A DNA stretch of 32,785 nt from Alphaproteobacteria bacterium (lineage in GTDB: Bacteria; Pseudomonadota; Alphaproteobacteria; ATCC43930; CGMCC-115725), in assembly GCA_018971215.1 (NCBI GenBank), contig JAGXBG010000005.1:1-32785 (forward strand). Direction: 5' to 3'. The position numbers were made by a program, and so were the translations under genes. Each line of letters opens with the position of its first letter. Within the stretch, counting starts at the first letter, position 1. Below, in pieces: positions 7,277 through 15,665 of this stretch. Below the pieces are notes generated by a model. The model worked only from the letters and a program-made list of their open reading frames with translations, searched no databases and was not told where the DNA came from.

Positions 7277-7978
7277 TCAAAGATGCATTTCGGCTTCACC
7301 GTCGGCGGTGACGGTCGCGCGGATGACCTTCTGGCTCCCCGGATTGCGCAGCGCGATGACGTCGCCGGCGCGGCCGTCCTGCTCGGCGACCACCGTGGTC
7401 TTCACCGTGACTGCGCCATCGTGCAGCGTGACGAGCACCCGCTGGTCGCGATGGACCAGGACCGGCGCCTCGAGCTGGGCGGCAAGGATCGGGCTGGCCG
7501 CCGGCACGTTGGTGCGCAACAGCTTGCCGATCGCGTCCGTCGGATCGCCGATGGGTGCGCTCGGCAGCGCCGCCGTATCGATGCGCGCCAGCGTCAGGTC
7601 GGCGGCGGTCAGTGGCCGGTTGGGCGGCAGCGCCGCGGCGGCGACGACGACGTTGCGCCATTGATGCAGCCGCACCGGCACATAGATTGTCCAGGTCGGC
7701 GCCGGGCAGGACACTTTCACGGTGATGAAGCTGCCACTCAGCGGCGGCACCGAAGTGGCCAGTGCCGGGCAGGCGGGCAGGTGGACTGCTGGATCGATGG
7801 CGGCAACGTCGACTTCGAGCATGGTCGCCGGCAGTCGCGGCGCCGCTTCCTGGACGGCGTCCGCCACGGCGGCGCGGATGGTTGCGGGATCGGCGTAGCC
7901 CGGGTCGGCCGCGGCCTTAACCGCCGGCGCCATGAGCATCACGGCGGCAAAAAGGGCCGTTCCAGCGCGGAAATCCAT
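7277..7978 (-). CDS. flgA: Flagellar P-ring chaperone FlgA
   Basis: FlgA is a periplasmic chaperone needed for FlgI to form the P ring. From the ATG at 7978 the product is 233 residues. It begins with a signal peptide (hydrophobic AGTALFAAVMLMAPAV, then AAA) and ends with an SAF-type domain: LPPNRPLTAADLTLARID, then a stretch where TNVPAASPILAAQLEAP corresponds to the usual R-x-x-x-x-G-x-x-L region, then QRVLVTLHDGAVTVKTTVVAEQDGRAGD and IALRNPGSQKVIRATV. An in-frame TTG two codons upstream (7984) is also possible; AGAGG lies nearby. The gene diverges from flgB across about 210 bases, as in enteric bacteria. Confidence 0.92.
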   Translation of the reverse strand: MDFRAGTALFAAVMLMAPAVKAAADPGYADPATIRAAVADAVQEAAPRLPATMLEVDVAAIDPAVHLPACPALATSVPPLSGSFITVKVSCPAPTWTIYVPVRLHQWRNVVVAAAALPPNRPLTAADLTLARIDTAALPSAPIGDPTDAIGKLLRTNVPAASPILAAQLEAPVLVHRDQRVLVTLHDGAVTVKTTVVAEQDGRAGDVIALRNPGSQKVIRATVTADGEAEMHL

Positions 7979-8187
7979 GCGCAAAAAACCTCTTGCAATC
8001 GGTCCGGAGGGAAATTACCCTAAAAACGAAAATTCGGCAAGTTCTCGCTCCCCATCCGAACGGGCCTTTGCCGGAAGCCGAAACCGCCGCGGTTGCCGCC
8101 CCTTACCCTTCCCAGGGCGGCGCTGCCGGCGGCGGCGAATCCCGCGGTGGCCGTTGCCGGCGCGGAACGACGGGGGAGCGCGTACGA
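7979..8187. promoter_or_regulatory. Divergent flgA/flgB control region with a loose A-tract element
   Basis: This 209-base region separates divergent flgA and flgB and must hold the promoters for both rod/hook directions. At 8014-8036 it contains a sequence resembling the 22-base element found upstream of fliL, the glycosyltransferase gene and the double-HTH regulator: ATTACCC, an A-tract, then CGAAAATTCG. It is a weaker match and needs a one-base gap. The flgB ribosome binding site is GGGGGAG at 8172-8178. I could not identify a convincing sigma-54 or sigma-28 promoter by eye. Confidence 0.4.
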
Positions 8188-8676
8188 ATGCAAGGCCCAC
8201 TTTCAACGGGTCTCGACTATTTCCGGACGGTTCTCGATCTGCGCAGCTATCGCCAGCAGATCCTGTCCGCGAACATTGCCAACGGCAGCACGCCGGGCTT
8301 CAAAGCGGTTGACCTCGATTTTCAGTCTGCCTTGGCGGCGGCTACGGCGGCGCCGGGCGACAGCGGACAGCCGGCAACACCGCCGTCACCGTTCCTGCTG
8401 GTCGACGATCCGCCCCAGATCGGTGGCAACCCGTCCGGCCCGGCGAACGCGCCGAGCACGGAATCGCGGATCGCGGCCGCCGTGCAGAACCAGGTCAAAT
8501 ATCAGACCGGCGCGCCGGTGACGATCGACGGCAACAGCGTCGATCTCGATCTCGAAAAGCGCGAGGCCGCGGTCAACGCGCTGCAATACGAAGCCGCCGC
8601 CACCTTCACCACCGGCCGCATCAACATGCTGATGACGGCGATCCGTGGCTCGACCTCGTCGACCACGAACGGCTAG
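8188..8676 (+). CDS. flgB: Flagellar proximal rod protein FlgB
   Basis: FlgB is a proximal rod subunit in the periplasm, exported by the flagellar type III system without a signal peptide. The product is 162 residues, longer than the usual ~135 because of a Pro/Ala/Gly-rich insertion in the middle. The N-terminal rod-family helix contains RQQILSANIANGSTPGFKA, the NIAN-x-x-TPGFK signature. The C-terminal half has the FlgB pattern NSVDLDLEKREAAVNALQYEA. The frame is open upstream to 7993, but only the ATG at 8188 with its GGGGGAG site gives a family-like N-terminus. FlgC follows after 10 bases. Confidence 0.93.
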   Translation: MQGPLSTGLDYFRTVLDLRSYRQQILSANIANGSTPGFKAVDLDFQSALAAATAAPGDSGQPATPPSPFLLVDDPPQIGGNPSGPANAPSTESRIAAAVQNQVKYQTGAPVTIDGNSVDLDLEKREAAVNALQYEAAATFTTGRINMLMTAIRGSTSSTTNG

Positions 8677-8686
8677 AGGCCCGCTC

Positions 8687-9124
8687 ATGTCGTTGCTTTC
8701 CGTGTTCCTGATCTCCGGTTCCGGCATGTCGGCCGAAACCGAGCGGCTCTCCGCGATCGCCAGCAATATCGCCAACGCCGACAGCGCCGCCAATTCGTCG
8801 GGCCAGCCCTATCGCGCCCGCGAAGTCGTGTTCACCGCCGCGCCGATCGCCGGCGGCGACGGCGACGTCCAGGCCGGCGGCAACGCCGCCGCGGCCGGCA
8901 TGTCGGGCGTGCGCATCGCCGGCGTCGTCGAAAGCCAGCAGCCGCTGAAGCAGGTCTACGACCCGAGCAGCCCGTACGCCGACGGCAATGGCTACGTCCG
9001 GATGCCGAACGTCAATCCGGTGGACGAGATGGTGAACATGATTTCGGCGACGCGGAACTATCAGGCCAATCTCGACGCCTTCAACGTCGCCAAGACCCTC
9101 GCCCTGAAGACTTTGTCGATCTGA
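8687..9124 (+). CDS. flgC: Flagellar proximal rod protein FlgC
   Basis: FlgC is the second proximal rod protein. The product is 145 residues from the ATG at 8687, typical for the family. Visible are the rod-family N-terminal motif SAIASNIANADSAANSSGQPYRAREVVF and the conserved FlgC C-terminus: VYDPSSPYAD, GYVRMPNVNPVDEMVNMI and RNYQANLDAFNVAKTL. In many alphaproteobacteria fliE comes directly after flgC; here flgD follows instead. Confidence 0.95.
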   Translation: MSLLSVFLISGSGMSAETERLSAIASNIANADSAANSSGQPYRAREVVFTAAPIAGGDGDVQAGGNAAAAGMSGVRIAGVVESQQPLKQVYDPSSPYADGNGYVRMPNVNPVDEMVNMISATRNYQANLDAFNVAKTLALKTLSI

Positions 9125-9149
9125 TCACCCCGCGCAGGAGGACAGTGCA

Positions 9150-9845
9150 ATGATCGGAAGCGCCATGCCGGTGAATATCACCAATCTTCCCACCGGCACC
9201 CAGCTGCCGTCGGCGTCGAACAGCGCCACCAGCGGCAGCAACACGACGCTGACGCAGAACGATTTCTTCCGCCTGATGACCACGCAGCTCGAGTCACAGG
9301 ATCCGCTCAATCCGATGAACAGCGACCAGTACGCCGCGGAATTGGCGCAATTCTCGACTGCCAGCGGCGTGCAGCAGCTGCAGACGACGGTAAGCGGCAT
9401 CGGCCAGCAGATCGCCTCGGCCGCCGGCGTTCAGGCGTCGAGCCTCGTCGGCCACGACATCGCGGTCAACGGCAACCTGCTCGTCTTCGCTGGCAGCGGT
9501 TCGGCGCCGGGCGCTTTCAACCTGTCGTCGGCCGCTTCCAACGTCACCGTGACGGTCAAGGACGCGAACGGCAACCAGGTTGCGACCATCAATCTCGGCG
9601 CGCTCAATGCCGGGACTCAGAACTTCACCTGGAACGGCGCCAAGACCGGCGGCGGCACTGCCGCGGCTGGGGCTTACACCTTCCAGGTCAACGCGCTCGA
9701 CAGCAAGGGCAACGCGCTTACCGCCACGACGTACGCCGTCGTGCCGGTCGCCGGCGTGACCCTCAACGGCGCGAACGGCCCCACCGTCAGCCTCGCCGGC
9801 GGCCTCGGGTCCGTGACCCTCAACCAGATCCACGAAATCTACTGA
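9150..9845 (+). CDS. flgD: Hook capping / hook assembly protein FlgD
   Basis: FlgD forms the temporary cap that allows FlgE to polymerise into the hook. The product is 231 residues. The N-terminal capping region is clear: NDFFRLMTTQLESQDPLNPM followed by SDQYAAELAQFSTASGVQQL. The C-terminal half is an FlgD Ig-like/tudor domain with NFTWNGAKTGGGTAAAGAYTF, the typical W-x-G-x-x-x-x-G-x-x-x-x-x-G-x-Y pattern. The ATG at 9150 has AGGAGG at 9136-9141. An ATG at 9165 is also in frame. The gene lies between flgC and flgE in conserved order. Confidence 0.95.
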   Translation: MIGSAMPVNITNLPTGTQLPSASNSATSGSNTTLTQNDFFRLMTTQLESQDPLNPMNSDQYAAELAQFSTASGVQQLQTTVSGIGQQIASAAGVQASSLVGHDIAVNGNLLVFAGSGSAPGAFNLSSAASNVTVTVKDANGNQVATINLGALNAGTQNFTWNGAKTGGGTAAAGAYTFQVNALDSKGNALTATTYAVVPVAGVTLNGANGPTVSLAGGLGSVTLNQIHEIY

Positions 9846-9883
9846 AACATCGATTCAAGCCGAAGCCACGGAGGACCAGAACC

Positions 9884-11137
9884 ATGTCGCTCAATACCGA
9901 ACTGATGGGCATCAATGCCGCCCAGACGAGCATCGACACGATCGGCAATAACATCGCCAACATGAATACCGAGGGCTTCAAAGGCTCGAAGATGGAATTC
10001 GCCGACCTCATCGGCACCTCGCTCGAAGGCACCTCGGGTAACACGCTGACCCCGGGCCAAGGCGTCGTCGCCTCGAACCTCTCGCAGCTCTTCACCGAGG
10101 GCACGATCTCGCAGACCGGCAATCCGCTCGACCTGGCGATCAACGGCCAGGGTTTCTTCCAGATGCAGACAGACCAGGGCATCATGTACACCCGCGCCGG
10201 CTCGTTCCAGGTGAGCACGGGCGGCTTTCTCGTCGATCCGTCCGGCAACAAGCTGATGGGCTACACCACGGCCGGCAGCGGCTCGGCGCTCGGCGCCGTC
10301 GGCGACATCCAGGTCAGCCGTTCGACGTTGCCCGCGACGGCGACGACGACGCTCGGCCTCAACGTCACGCTGCCGACCACCGATGCGGCGATCTCGGCGG
10401 CGTTCAATCCGTCGAATGCGTCGACCTTCGACGAAAGCTCCGCCACCACCGTCTACGACAGCGTCGGCACCGGCTATACGCTCACCAGCTATTTCACGCG
10501 CGTCAGCGGCAGCGGCACGCCCAACAAATGGCAAGTTGATTGGCAGCTCACCGATTCAACTTCCGGCAAGGCTCTTGCGTCGGGCACCGGACCGCGGCTC
10601 ACCTTCAGCAGCGCCGGCGCGCTGACCGGGGCGACCTCCGGCGCGGGCACGACCGTTTCGGTGCCGACCGCCAAGCTGCCGGATGGCGCGTCGCCGCTCA
10701 ACGTTGTCTACAATTTCACCGGCACGGCGCTGTCGAGCCAGACCTTCGGCGTCAACTCGATCGCCAACAACGGCAACAGCGCCGGCACCTTCACCGGGAT
10801 TCAGATCAACTCCACCGGTCAGATCGTCGGCCAGTATTCGAACGGCCAGACCAAGGCGTTCGGCACCATCGCGCTGGCCAATTTCGAGAATCCCGCAGGC
10901 TTGACACCGATGACCGGGACGTTCTGGCAGGCGACGCTGGCTTCGGGTCCGGCGCTGCTCGCCGCGCCGAACACGCAAGGTCTCGGCACGGTGCAATCCG
11001 GCGCGCTCGAGGGCTCGAACGTCGATCTCTCAACCCAGCTGGTCAGCCTCATCGTCGCCCAGCAGGCCTTCCAGGCCAACGCGCAGGCGATCAGCTACGA
11101 GCAGCAGAACATCCAGCACTTGCTCAACATCCAGTAA
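9884..11137 (+). CDS. flgE: Flagellar hook protein FlgE
   Basis: FlgE is the structural subunit of the hook, the flexible joint outside the cell. The product is 417 residues, within the usual range. The N-terminus has the axial-protein motif IDTIGNNIANMNTEGFKGSK. Next come the hook segments TGNPLDLAINGQGFFQM and YTRAGSFQVSTGGFLVDPSGNKLMGY. The C-terminus has QSGALEGSNVDLSTQLVSLIVAQQAFQANAQAI, the signature that pairs with the N-terminal coil. The Ser/Thr/Gly-rich middle is the surface-exposed variable region. GGAGG at 9870-9874 precedes the start. Confidence 0.97.
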   Translation: MSLNTELMGINAAQTSIDTIGNNIANMNTEGFKGSKMEFADLIGTSLEGTSGNTLTPGQGVVASNLSQLFTEGTISQTGNPLDLAINGQGFFQMQTDQGIMYTRAGSFQVSTGGFLVDPSGNKLMGYTTAGSGSALGAVGDIQVSRSTLPATATTTLGLNVTLPTTDAAISAAFNPSNASTFDESSATTVYDSVGTGYTLTSYFTRVSGSGTPNKWQVDWQLTDSTSGKALASGTGPRLTFSSAGALTGATSGAGTTVSVPTAKLPDGASPLNVVYNFTGTALSSQTFGVNSIANNGNSAGTFTGIQINSTGQIVGQYSNGQTKAFGTIALANFENPAGLTPMTGTFWQATLASGPALLAAPNTQGLGTVQSGALEGSNVDLSTQLVSLIVAQQAFQANAQAISYEQQNIQHLLNIQ

Positions 11138-11153
11138 TCGAGGCCGTACCGCG

Positions 11154-11897
11154 ATGAGCGATCAGCTGATCTATCTGCTGATGACCGGCATGAACTCGAT
11201 TCAGGACCGGATGACCGCCTCGACCAACAATCTGGCCAATGTCGGCACCACGGGCTTCAAGGCCCAACAGCCGGCGTTCGAGGCGGTGCCGTTCTACGGC
11301 CAGGGGCTGCCCAATCGCGCCGACGTCGTGACGCGCGAGGAGCAGCCGAACTTTGCCTCGGGACCGGTTCAGGTCACCGGCCGGCCGCTCGACGTGGCGG
11401 TCAACGGTCCGGGCTGGATCGGCGTGCAGGCGCCAGACGGCAAGACCGCCTACACTCGTGACGGCTCGCTCTACATCGCACCGTCCGGCGCACTGCAGAC
11501 GGCGGGCGGCCATCCGGTTCTCGACCAGAGCGGCACGCCGATCGTGCTGCCGCCCTTGAGCCAGGTCACGATCGGCGCCGACGGCTCGATTTCGGGCGTG
11601 CCGCAGGGCCAGCAGCCCAACCAGATCATGGTCCTCGCGCGCATGGATCTCGCCAATCCGCCGGCGCAGAACATGCAGCGGCGACCGGACGGGCTGTTCC
11701 AGGACGGCAACGGCAAATTCAGCGTCGACGGCGGTGTGACGCTGCAGGTCGGCGCGCTCGAAGGCAGCAACGTCAGTTCGGTCGGCGTCATGGTCGACAT
11801 GATCAAGAACACGCGCCTGTTCCAGATGCAGACGCAAATGCTCCACGCGGTCGCGACGATGGGCGCGGGCAGTCAAAGCCCGCTCACCCTGCAATAG
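11154..11897 (+). CDS. flgF: Flagellar rod protein FlgF
   Basis: FlgF is a rod protein placed between proximal and distal rod. The product is 247 residues, normal for FlgF. It has the N-terminal rod motif TASTNNLANVGTTGFKA, the shared rod/hook segment GRPLDVAVNGPGWIGVQ followed by YTRDGSLYIAPSGALQT, and the C-terminal GALEGSNVSSVGVMVDMIKNTRLFQMQTQML. It precedes flgG in the usual order; GWIGVQ in place of the GFF of FlgE/FlgG and the shorter length favour FlgF. Confidence 0.94.
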   Translation: MSDQLIYLLMTGMNSIQDRMTASTNNLANVGTTGFKAQQPAFEAVPFYGQGLPNRADVVTREEQPNFASGPVQVTGRPLDVAVNGPGWIGVQAPDGKTAYTRDGSLYIAPSGALQTAGGHPVLDQSGTPIVLPPLSQVTIGADGSISGVPQGQQPNQIMVLARMDLANPPAQNMQRRPDGLFQDGNGKFSVDGGVTLQVGALEGSNVSSVGVMVDMIKNTRLFQMQTQMLHAVATMGAGSQSPLTLQ

Positions 11898-11932
11898 GCA
11901 TGTGACCGTCAACCCACGGATCAGAGGACATC

Positions 11933-12721
11933 ATGATTCAATCTTTGGCGATCGTTCGCACCGGGCTCGAAGGCGAGCAAACCAAGATGGACGTCATCGC
12001 GAACAACCTGGCCAATCTCAACACCGCCGGCTTCAAGCAGATCCGGCCGATCTTCCAGGATCTGCTGTATCAGAACGCGACCCAGGCGGGCGGTTTTACC
12101 TCGCAGAACACCAATTATCCGTCGGGCTTGCAGACCGGCACCGGCGCCAACGTCATTTCCACCGAACCCATCATCACCCAAGGCGGCCTGCAGCAGACCG
12201 GCAACGCGCTCGACCTTGCGATCAACGGAAACGGCTATTTCCAGATTCTGATGCCGTCGGGCACGATCGCCTATACGCGCGACGGCAGTTTCGCGCTCAA
12301 CGCCCAGGGCCAGGTGGTGACCGCGAACGGTTATCAGCTCCAGCCGCCGATCACGATTCCGCCCGGCGCGCAGTCGGTCACCGTCGGCACGGATGGCACG
12401 GTCAGCGTCCAGCTTCAGGGTCAGTCGACGCCGACGCAGATCGGCCTCATCCAGCTCGCCAGTTTCATCAATCCGGCGGGTTTGCAGTCGATCGGCAACG
12501 ACCTCGCGATCCAGACGCAATCCTCCGGTTCACCGACGCCTGGCAAAGGCGGCAGCAACGGGCTCGGCTCGATCGATCAGGGTTATCTTGAGTCGTCCAA
12601 CGTCTCGGTGGTCAACGAAATGGTCGACATGATCGAGACCGAGCGCGCTTACGAGCTCAATACCCAGGCGGCCAAAAACGTCAACGACATGCTCGGTTTC
12701 CTCAACAACGTGACCGGGTGA
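11933..12721 (+). CDS. flgG: Flagellar distal rod protein FlgG
   Basis: FlgG builds the distal rod that crosses the P and L rings. The product is 262 residues, exactly the typical length. Motifs include the N-terminal MDVIANNLANLNTAGFKQIRP, GNALDLAINGNGYFQI, YTRDGSFALNAQGQVVTANGYQLQP, and the C-terminal LESSNVSVVNEMVDMIETERAYELNTQAAK. AGAGGA at 11923-11928 precedes the ATG. flgH follows after seven bases. Confidence 0.97.
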   Translation: MIQSLAIVRTGLEGEQTKMDVIANNLANLNTAGFKQIRPIFQDLLYQNATQAGGFTSQNTNYPSGLQTGTGANVISTEPIITQGGLQQTGNALDLAINGNGYFQILMPSGTIAYTRDGSFALNAQGQVVTANGYQLQPPITIPPGAQSVTVGTDGTVSVQLQGQSTPTQIGLIQLASFINPAGLQSIGNDLAIQTQSSGSPTPGKGGSNGLGSIDQGYLESSNVSVVNEMVDMIETERAYELNTQAAKNVNDMLGFLNNVTG

Positions 12722-12728
12722 GCGAGCG

Positions 12729-13463
12729 ATGAGGCGCGCATCGGCACTGGTCACGCTGGCCGTGCTCGGCGCTGGCCTGGGCGGTTGCGAACAGCCGCCG
12801 GGCCATTTGCCGATGGCGAGCTCGGCGTTCGGCCCGTTGCCGGGCGACAAAGGCGAGCAGCTTCCCGCCACCAACGGCGCCATCTACCAGGCGACGCCCG
12901 AAGGCAACGGCGGCCTCGAGCTGTTCCAGGACCATCGCGCCTATCAGGTCGGCGACATCATCACCGTGGCGATCGCGCAGAGCGCGGCGGCCAGCAAGAA
13001 CGTCAGCCAGAATGTCGGCCGCAGCGACAGCATCACCAGCACGGTCAGCAACTTCTTCGGCATGCCGCTGGCTTTCGGCCGCAGCCACGACAACGGCACG
13101 ACGGTGCAAAAGTTCAACCCGAACCTGTCGTACAGCAGCGCCAATTCGCTCAAGGGCAGCGGCTCGACCGCTCAAAGCGACAGTGTCATCACCACGGTTT
13201 CGGCGATGGTGCAGCGCATCCGGCCGAACGGCGACCTCGTCATCAAGGGCGAGAACGTCGTCCAGCTCGTCGGTGGCAAGGAATTTATCCGCATCGCCGG
13301 CGTGGTGCGGCCGGAGGACATATCCAGCAACACCGTATCGTCGACCCGCATGGCCGAGGGCTACATCGAGTTCAGCGGCGACGGCGAAACCTATCTGGCG
13401 CCGAAGATGGGATTCCTCCAGCGCCTTTTCATGACGGTCAGCACGCTATGGCCCGATTTCTAG
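12729..13463 (+). CDS. flgH: Flagellar L-ring lipoprotein FlgH
   Basis: FlgH is the outer-membrane lipoprotein that forms the L ring around the rod. The product is 244 residues. It starts with a lipoprotein signal peptide whose lipobox is LGGC at residues 17-20, so Cys20 should be lipidated. The family core is visible: LFQDHRAYQVGDIITVAIAQSAAASKN, then SDSVITTVSAMVQRIRPNGDLVIKGE, then GKEFIRIAGVVRPEDIS and GYIEFSGDGE. The coding end overlaps the flgI start by 16 bases. Confidence 0.96.
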   Translation: MRRASALVTLAVLGAGLGGCEQPPGHLPMASSAFGPLPGDKGEQLPATNGAIYQATPEGNGGLELFQDHRAYQVGDIITVAIAQSAAASKNVSQNVGRSDSITSTVSNFFGMPLAFGRSHDNGTTVQKFNPNLSYSSANSLKGSGSTAQSDSVITTVSAMVQRIRPNGDLVIKGENVVQLVGGKEFIRIAGVVRPEDISSNTVSSTRMAEGYIEFSGDGETYLAPKMGFLQRLFMTVSTLWPDF

Positions 13464-14560
13464 CCCTGATCCTTGCGGCTTTCGTGCTGACGCACGCCGG
13501 CGCCGCCCAAGCGGAACGCGTCAAGGATCTCGCCACGGTCGAAGGCCAGCGCGGCAACCAGCTGATCGGCTACGGCCTGGTCGTCGGCCTCGCCGGCACC
13601 GGCGACCAGACGACGCAGATCCCGTACAGCGTGCAGGCGATCCGCAACATGATCGCGCATATGGGATTGACGCTCGATCCCAACGCATTTCTTCAACCGA
13701 ACACGGTCGCGGCGGCGATGGTGACCGCGACGTTGCCGACCTTCCTGTCGGTCGGCCAGTCGATCGACGTGACCGTGTCGGCGATGGGCAACGCCCAAAG
13801 TCTGCGCGGCGGCGTGCTGCTGATGACCGAGCTGCGCGGCGCCGACGGCCAGGTCTATGCGATCGCCCAGGGTTCGGTCCTGGTCAGCGGCTTCAGCGCC
13901 ACCGGCCAAGCGGCGTCGGCGACCGTCAACGTGCCGACGGTCGGCCATATTCCCGACGGCGCGACCATCGAGCACGCGGTGCGGGCGCAATATGCCTCCG
14001 CCCGCGACGGCAGCATCCTGCTCAATCTCGACACGGCGTCGTTCGGCAACGCGACGCGCTTGGCCGACGCGCTCAACCGCCGCTTCGGTGCGGATACCGC
14101 GCTGCCGTTGGGTCCAGGCCAGGTACAGGTGCGCGGTCCGGTCGATCCGCAGCGGCAAGTGCCGTTCATGGCGAAGCTGCTCGACGTCGAGGTGACGCCC
14201 GACAGTCCGCCGGCTGAGGTCGTCATCGACGCGCAAAGCGGCACGGTGGTCATGGGTGCCGACGTCACGCTGACGGATGCCGCCGTGGCCTATGGCAATC
14301 TCTCGATCGCCATCGCCGAAACGCCGCAAGTCGCGCAGCCGCTGCCGTTCAGCAATACCGGCACGACGCAGGTCGTGAATCGTACACAGATCAACGCCGA
14401 GGAAAAGACGGCCAAGATTCTGGAAATTCGGCCGGCACCGAAAATCTCCGACATCGTGCGCAATCTCAACGCGATCGGCGCCACGTCGTCCGACCTGATC
14501 GCGATCTTGCAGGCGCTGCGTTCCGCGGGCGCACTGCACGCCCATCTTAAGGTGCTGTGA
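13448..14560 (+). CDS. flgI: Flagellar P-ring protein FlgI
   Basis: FlgI is the periplasmic P-ring subunit associated with peptidoglycan. From the ATG at 13448 the product is 370 residues, the family norm. It has a signal peptide (RFLALILAAFVLTHAG, then AAQAER), followed by the signature VKDLATVEGQRGNQLIGYGLVVGLAGTGD. Later come NVAAV-type segments (here NTVAAAMVTATLP), IDVTVSAMGNAQSLRGG, and a C-terminus with KISDIVRNLNAIGATSSDLIAILQALRSAGALHA. The frame is open upstream to 12785 inside flgH, but that part is not coding. The 16-base overlap with flgH suggests coupling. Confidence 0.96.
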   Translation: MARFLALILAAFVLTHAGAAQAERVKDLATVEGQRGNQLIGYGLVVGLAGTGDQTTQIPYSVQAIRNMIAHMGLTLDPNAFLQPNTVAAAMVTATLPTFLSVGQSIDVTVSAMGNAQSLRGGVLLMTELRGADGQVYAIAQGSVLVSGFSATGQAASATVNVPTVGHIPDGATIEHAVRAQYASARDGSILLNLDTASFGNATRLADALNRRFGADTALPLGPGQVQVRGPVDPQRQVPFMAKLLDVEVTPDSPPAEVVIDAQSGTVVMGADVTLTDAAVAYGNLSIAIAETPQVAQPLPFSNTGTTQVVNRTQINAEEKTAKILEIRPAPKISDIVRNLNAIGATSSDLIAILQALRSAGALHAHLKVL

Positions 14561-14561
14561 G

Positions 14562-15665
14562 ATGGATGCATCGGTGGCGCAAAGCCTGGCCAGCGGCATC
14601 GATCCGACAGCAATCGCTGCGCTCAAAGGGCATCCGAACGATCCGGCGGTACGCCGCGCAGTCGCCAACCAGTTCGGCGCGATGCTGATGGAAAATCTGA
14701 TGCGCAACGCCGACGGCAGCGCGCTGTCGATGGTCGACGGCGTCGGCAGCGACACCGTCAACACGCTTTACGCCAACGTCATGAGCCAGGTCGCGGCATC
14801 GAGCAATCAGCTCGGTTTCGCCGACATGCTGCTGCAATCGATGCCGAAGGCCGCACCGCCAGCAGCGGCGAATGGCGCGGCGCCGGCTTCGCCTATGACG
14901 GCGCCGGCGACGACATCCGGCCCGGCCGCCGCCGGTCCGGGTTTCTCGCTTCAGCAGTATTGGCAGGGACACCACGTGAACGTCTCGCCGGGAGCGGCGT
15001 ACGCGATCGCGCCGTCACCGACGGGTGCACATCCCGTGGCGCCGGCCAGCCGTGCGCCCGGCGCCTTGCCGAGCGCGCCGTCGACCGCAGCGCCGTCGCC
15101 CTACGACGGGCCATCGAGTCCGGCGGCGCAGCTCACGCCGTCCGGCGGCGCCACCGCGACGGCCGCCGATCGCCAGCGCTTCGCCGCGACCCTGGCGCCG
15201 TTGCTGCAAGGCGCAGCGCAGACGCTTGGCGTCTCGCCGAACGTGCTGCTGGCGCAGGCAGCGCTCGAAAGCGGCTGGGGCCGTTCGATGCCGGGCAACA
15301 ATCTGTTCGGAGTCAAAGCCAGCGCCGGCTGGACTGGCGGCGCCGTGCAGGCCCACACGCACGAGGACTCCGCAGGCGGCGAAGTCGGCCAGATCACCGA
15401 ATTCCGCGCCTATCCCAGCCTGGCGGCGGCGGTCGCCGATTACGTTCAACTGATCGCGCACAATGCACGCTATCGCGTCGCGCTCGGCGTCGGCAGCGAT
15501 CCGCTGGCTTACGGACATGCGTTGGTCGCCGGCGGATATGCAACCGACCCAAACTATGCCGGTAAGCTTGCGGCCGTCGCCGGCAGTTCGACGATCACCG
15601 CCGCTCTCGCGACGCCGGCCCGTACCACGGTCGCACAGGCGGCGATCACCGGTGGTGCCGCATGA
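14562..15665 (+). CDS. flgJ: Bifunctional FlgJ: rod cap with peptidoglycan hydrolase domain
   Basis: FlgJ scaffolds rod assembly and opens the peptidoglycan layer for the rod. The product is 367 residues with two domains. Residues ~15-95 form the rod-binding domain (VRRAVANQFGAMLMENLMRNA, then SMVDGVGSDTVNTLYANVMSQ). A Pro/Ala-rich linker covers ~95-205. Residues ~205-345 are a glucosaminidase/muramidase domain with the motif AALESGWG (catalytic-type Glu236), NNLFGVKA and FRAYPSLAAAVADYVQLI. In many alphaproteobacteria FlgJ has only the first domain and a separate lytic enzyme acts; this fused form is the beta/gamma type. The start lies one base after the flgI stop and the end overlaps the next gene (ATGA). 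Confidence 0.95.
   Translation: MDASVAQSLASGIDPTAIAALKGHPNDPAVRRAVANQFGAMLMENLMRNADGSALSMVDGVGSDTVNTLYANVMSQVAASSNQLGFADMLLQSMPKAAPPAAANGAAPASPMTAPATTSGPAAAGPGFSLQQYWQGHHVNVSPGAAYAIAPSPTGAHPVAPASRAPGALPSAPSTAAPSPYDGPSSPAAQLTPSGGATATAADRQRFAATLAPLLQGAAQTLGVSPNVLLAQAALESGWGRSMPGNNLFGVKASAGWTGGAVQAHTHEDSAGGEVGQITEFRAYPSLAAAVADYVQLIAHNARYRVALGVGSDPLAYGHALVAGGYATDPNYAGKLAAVAGSSTITAALATPARTTVAQAAITGGAA

Noticed and set aside
12785-14560. Long open frame covering flgH and flgI
   Set aside because: Only the part from 13448 has flgI coding features; the upstream part is the second frame of flgH.
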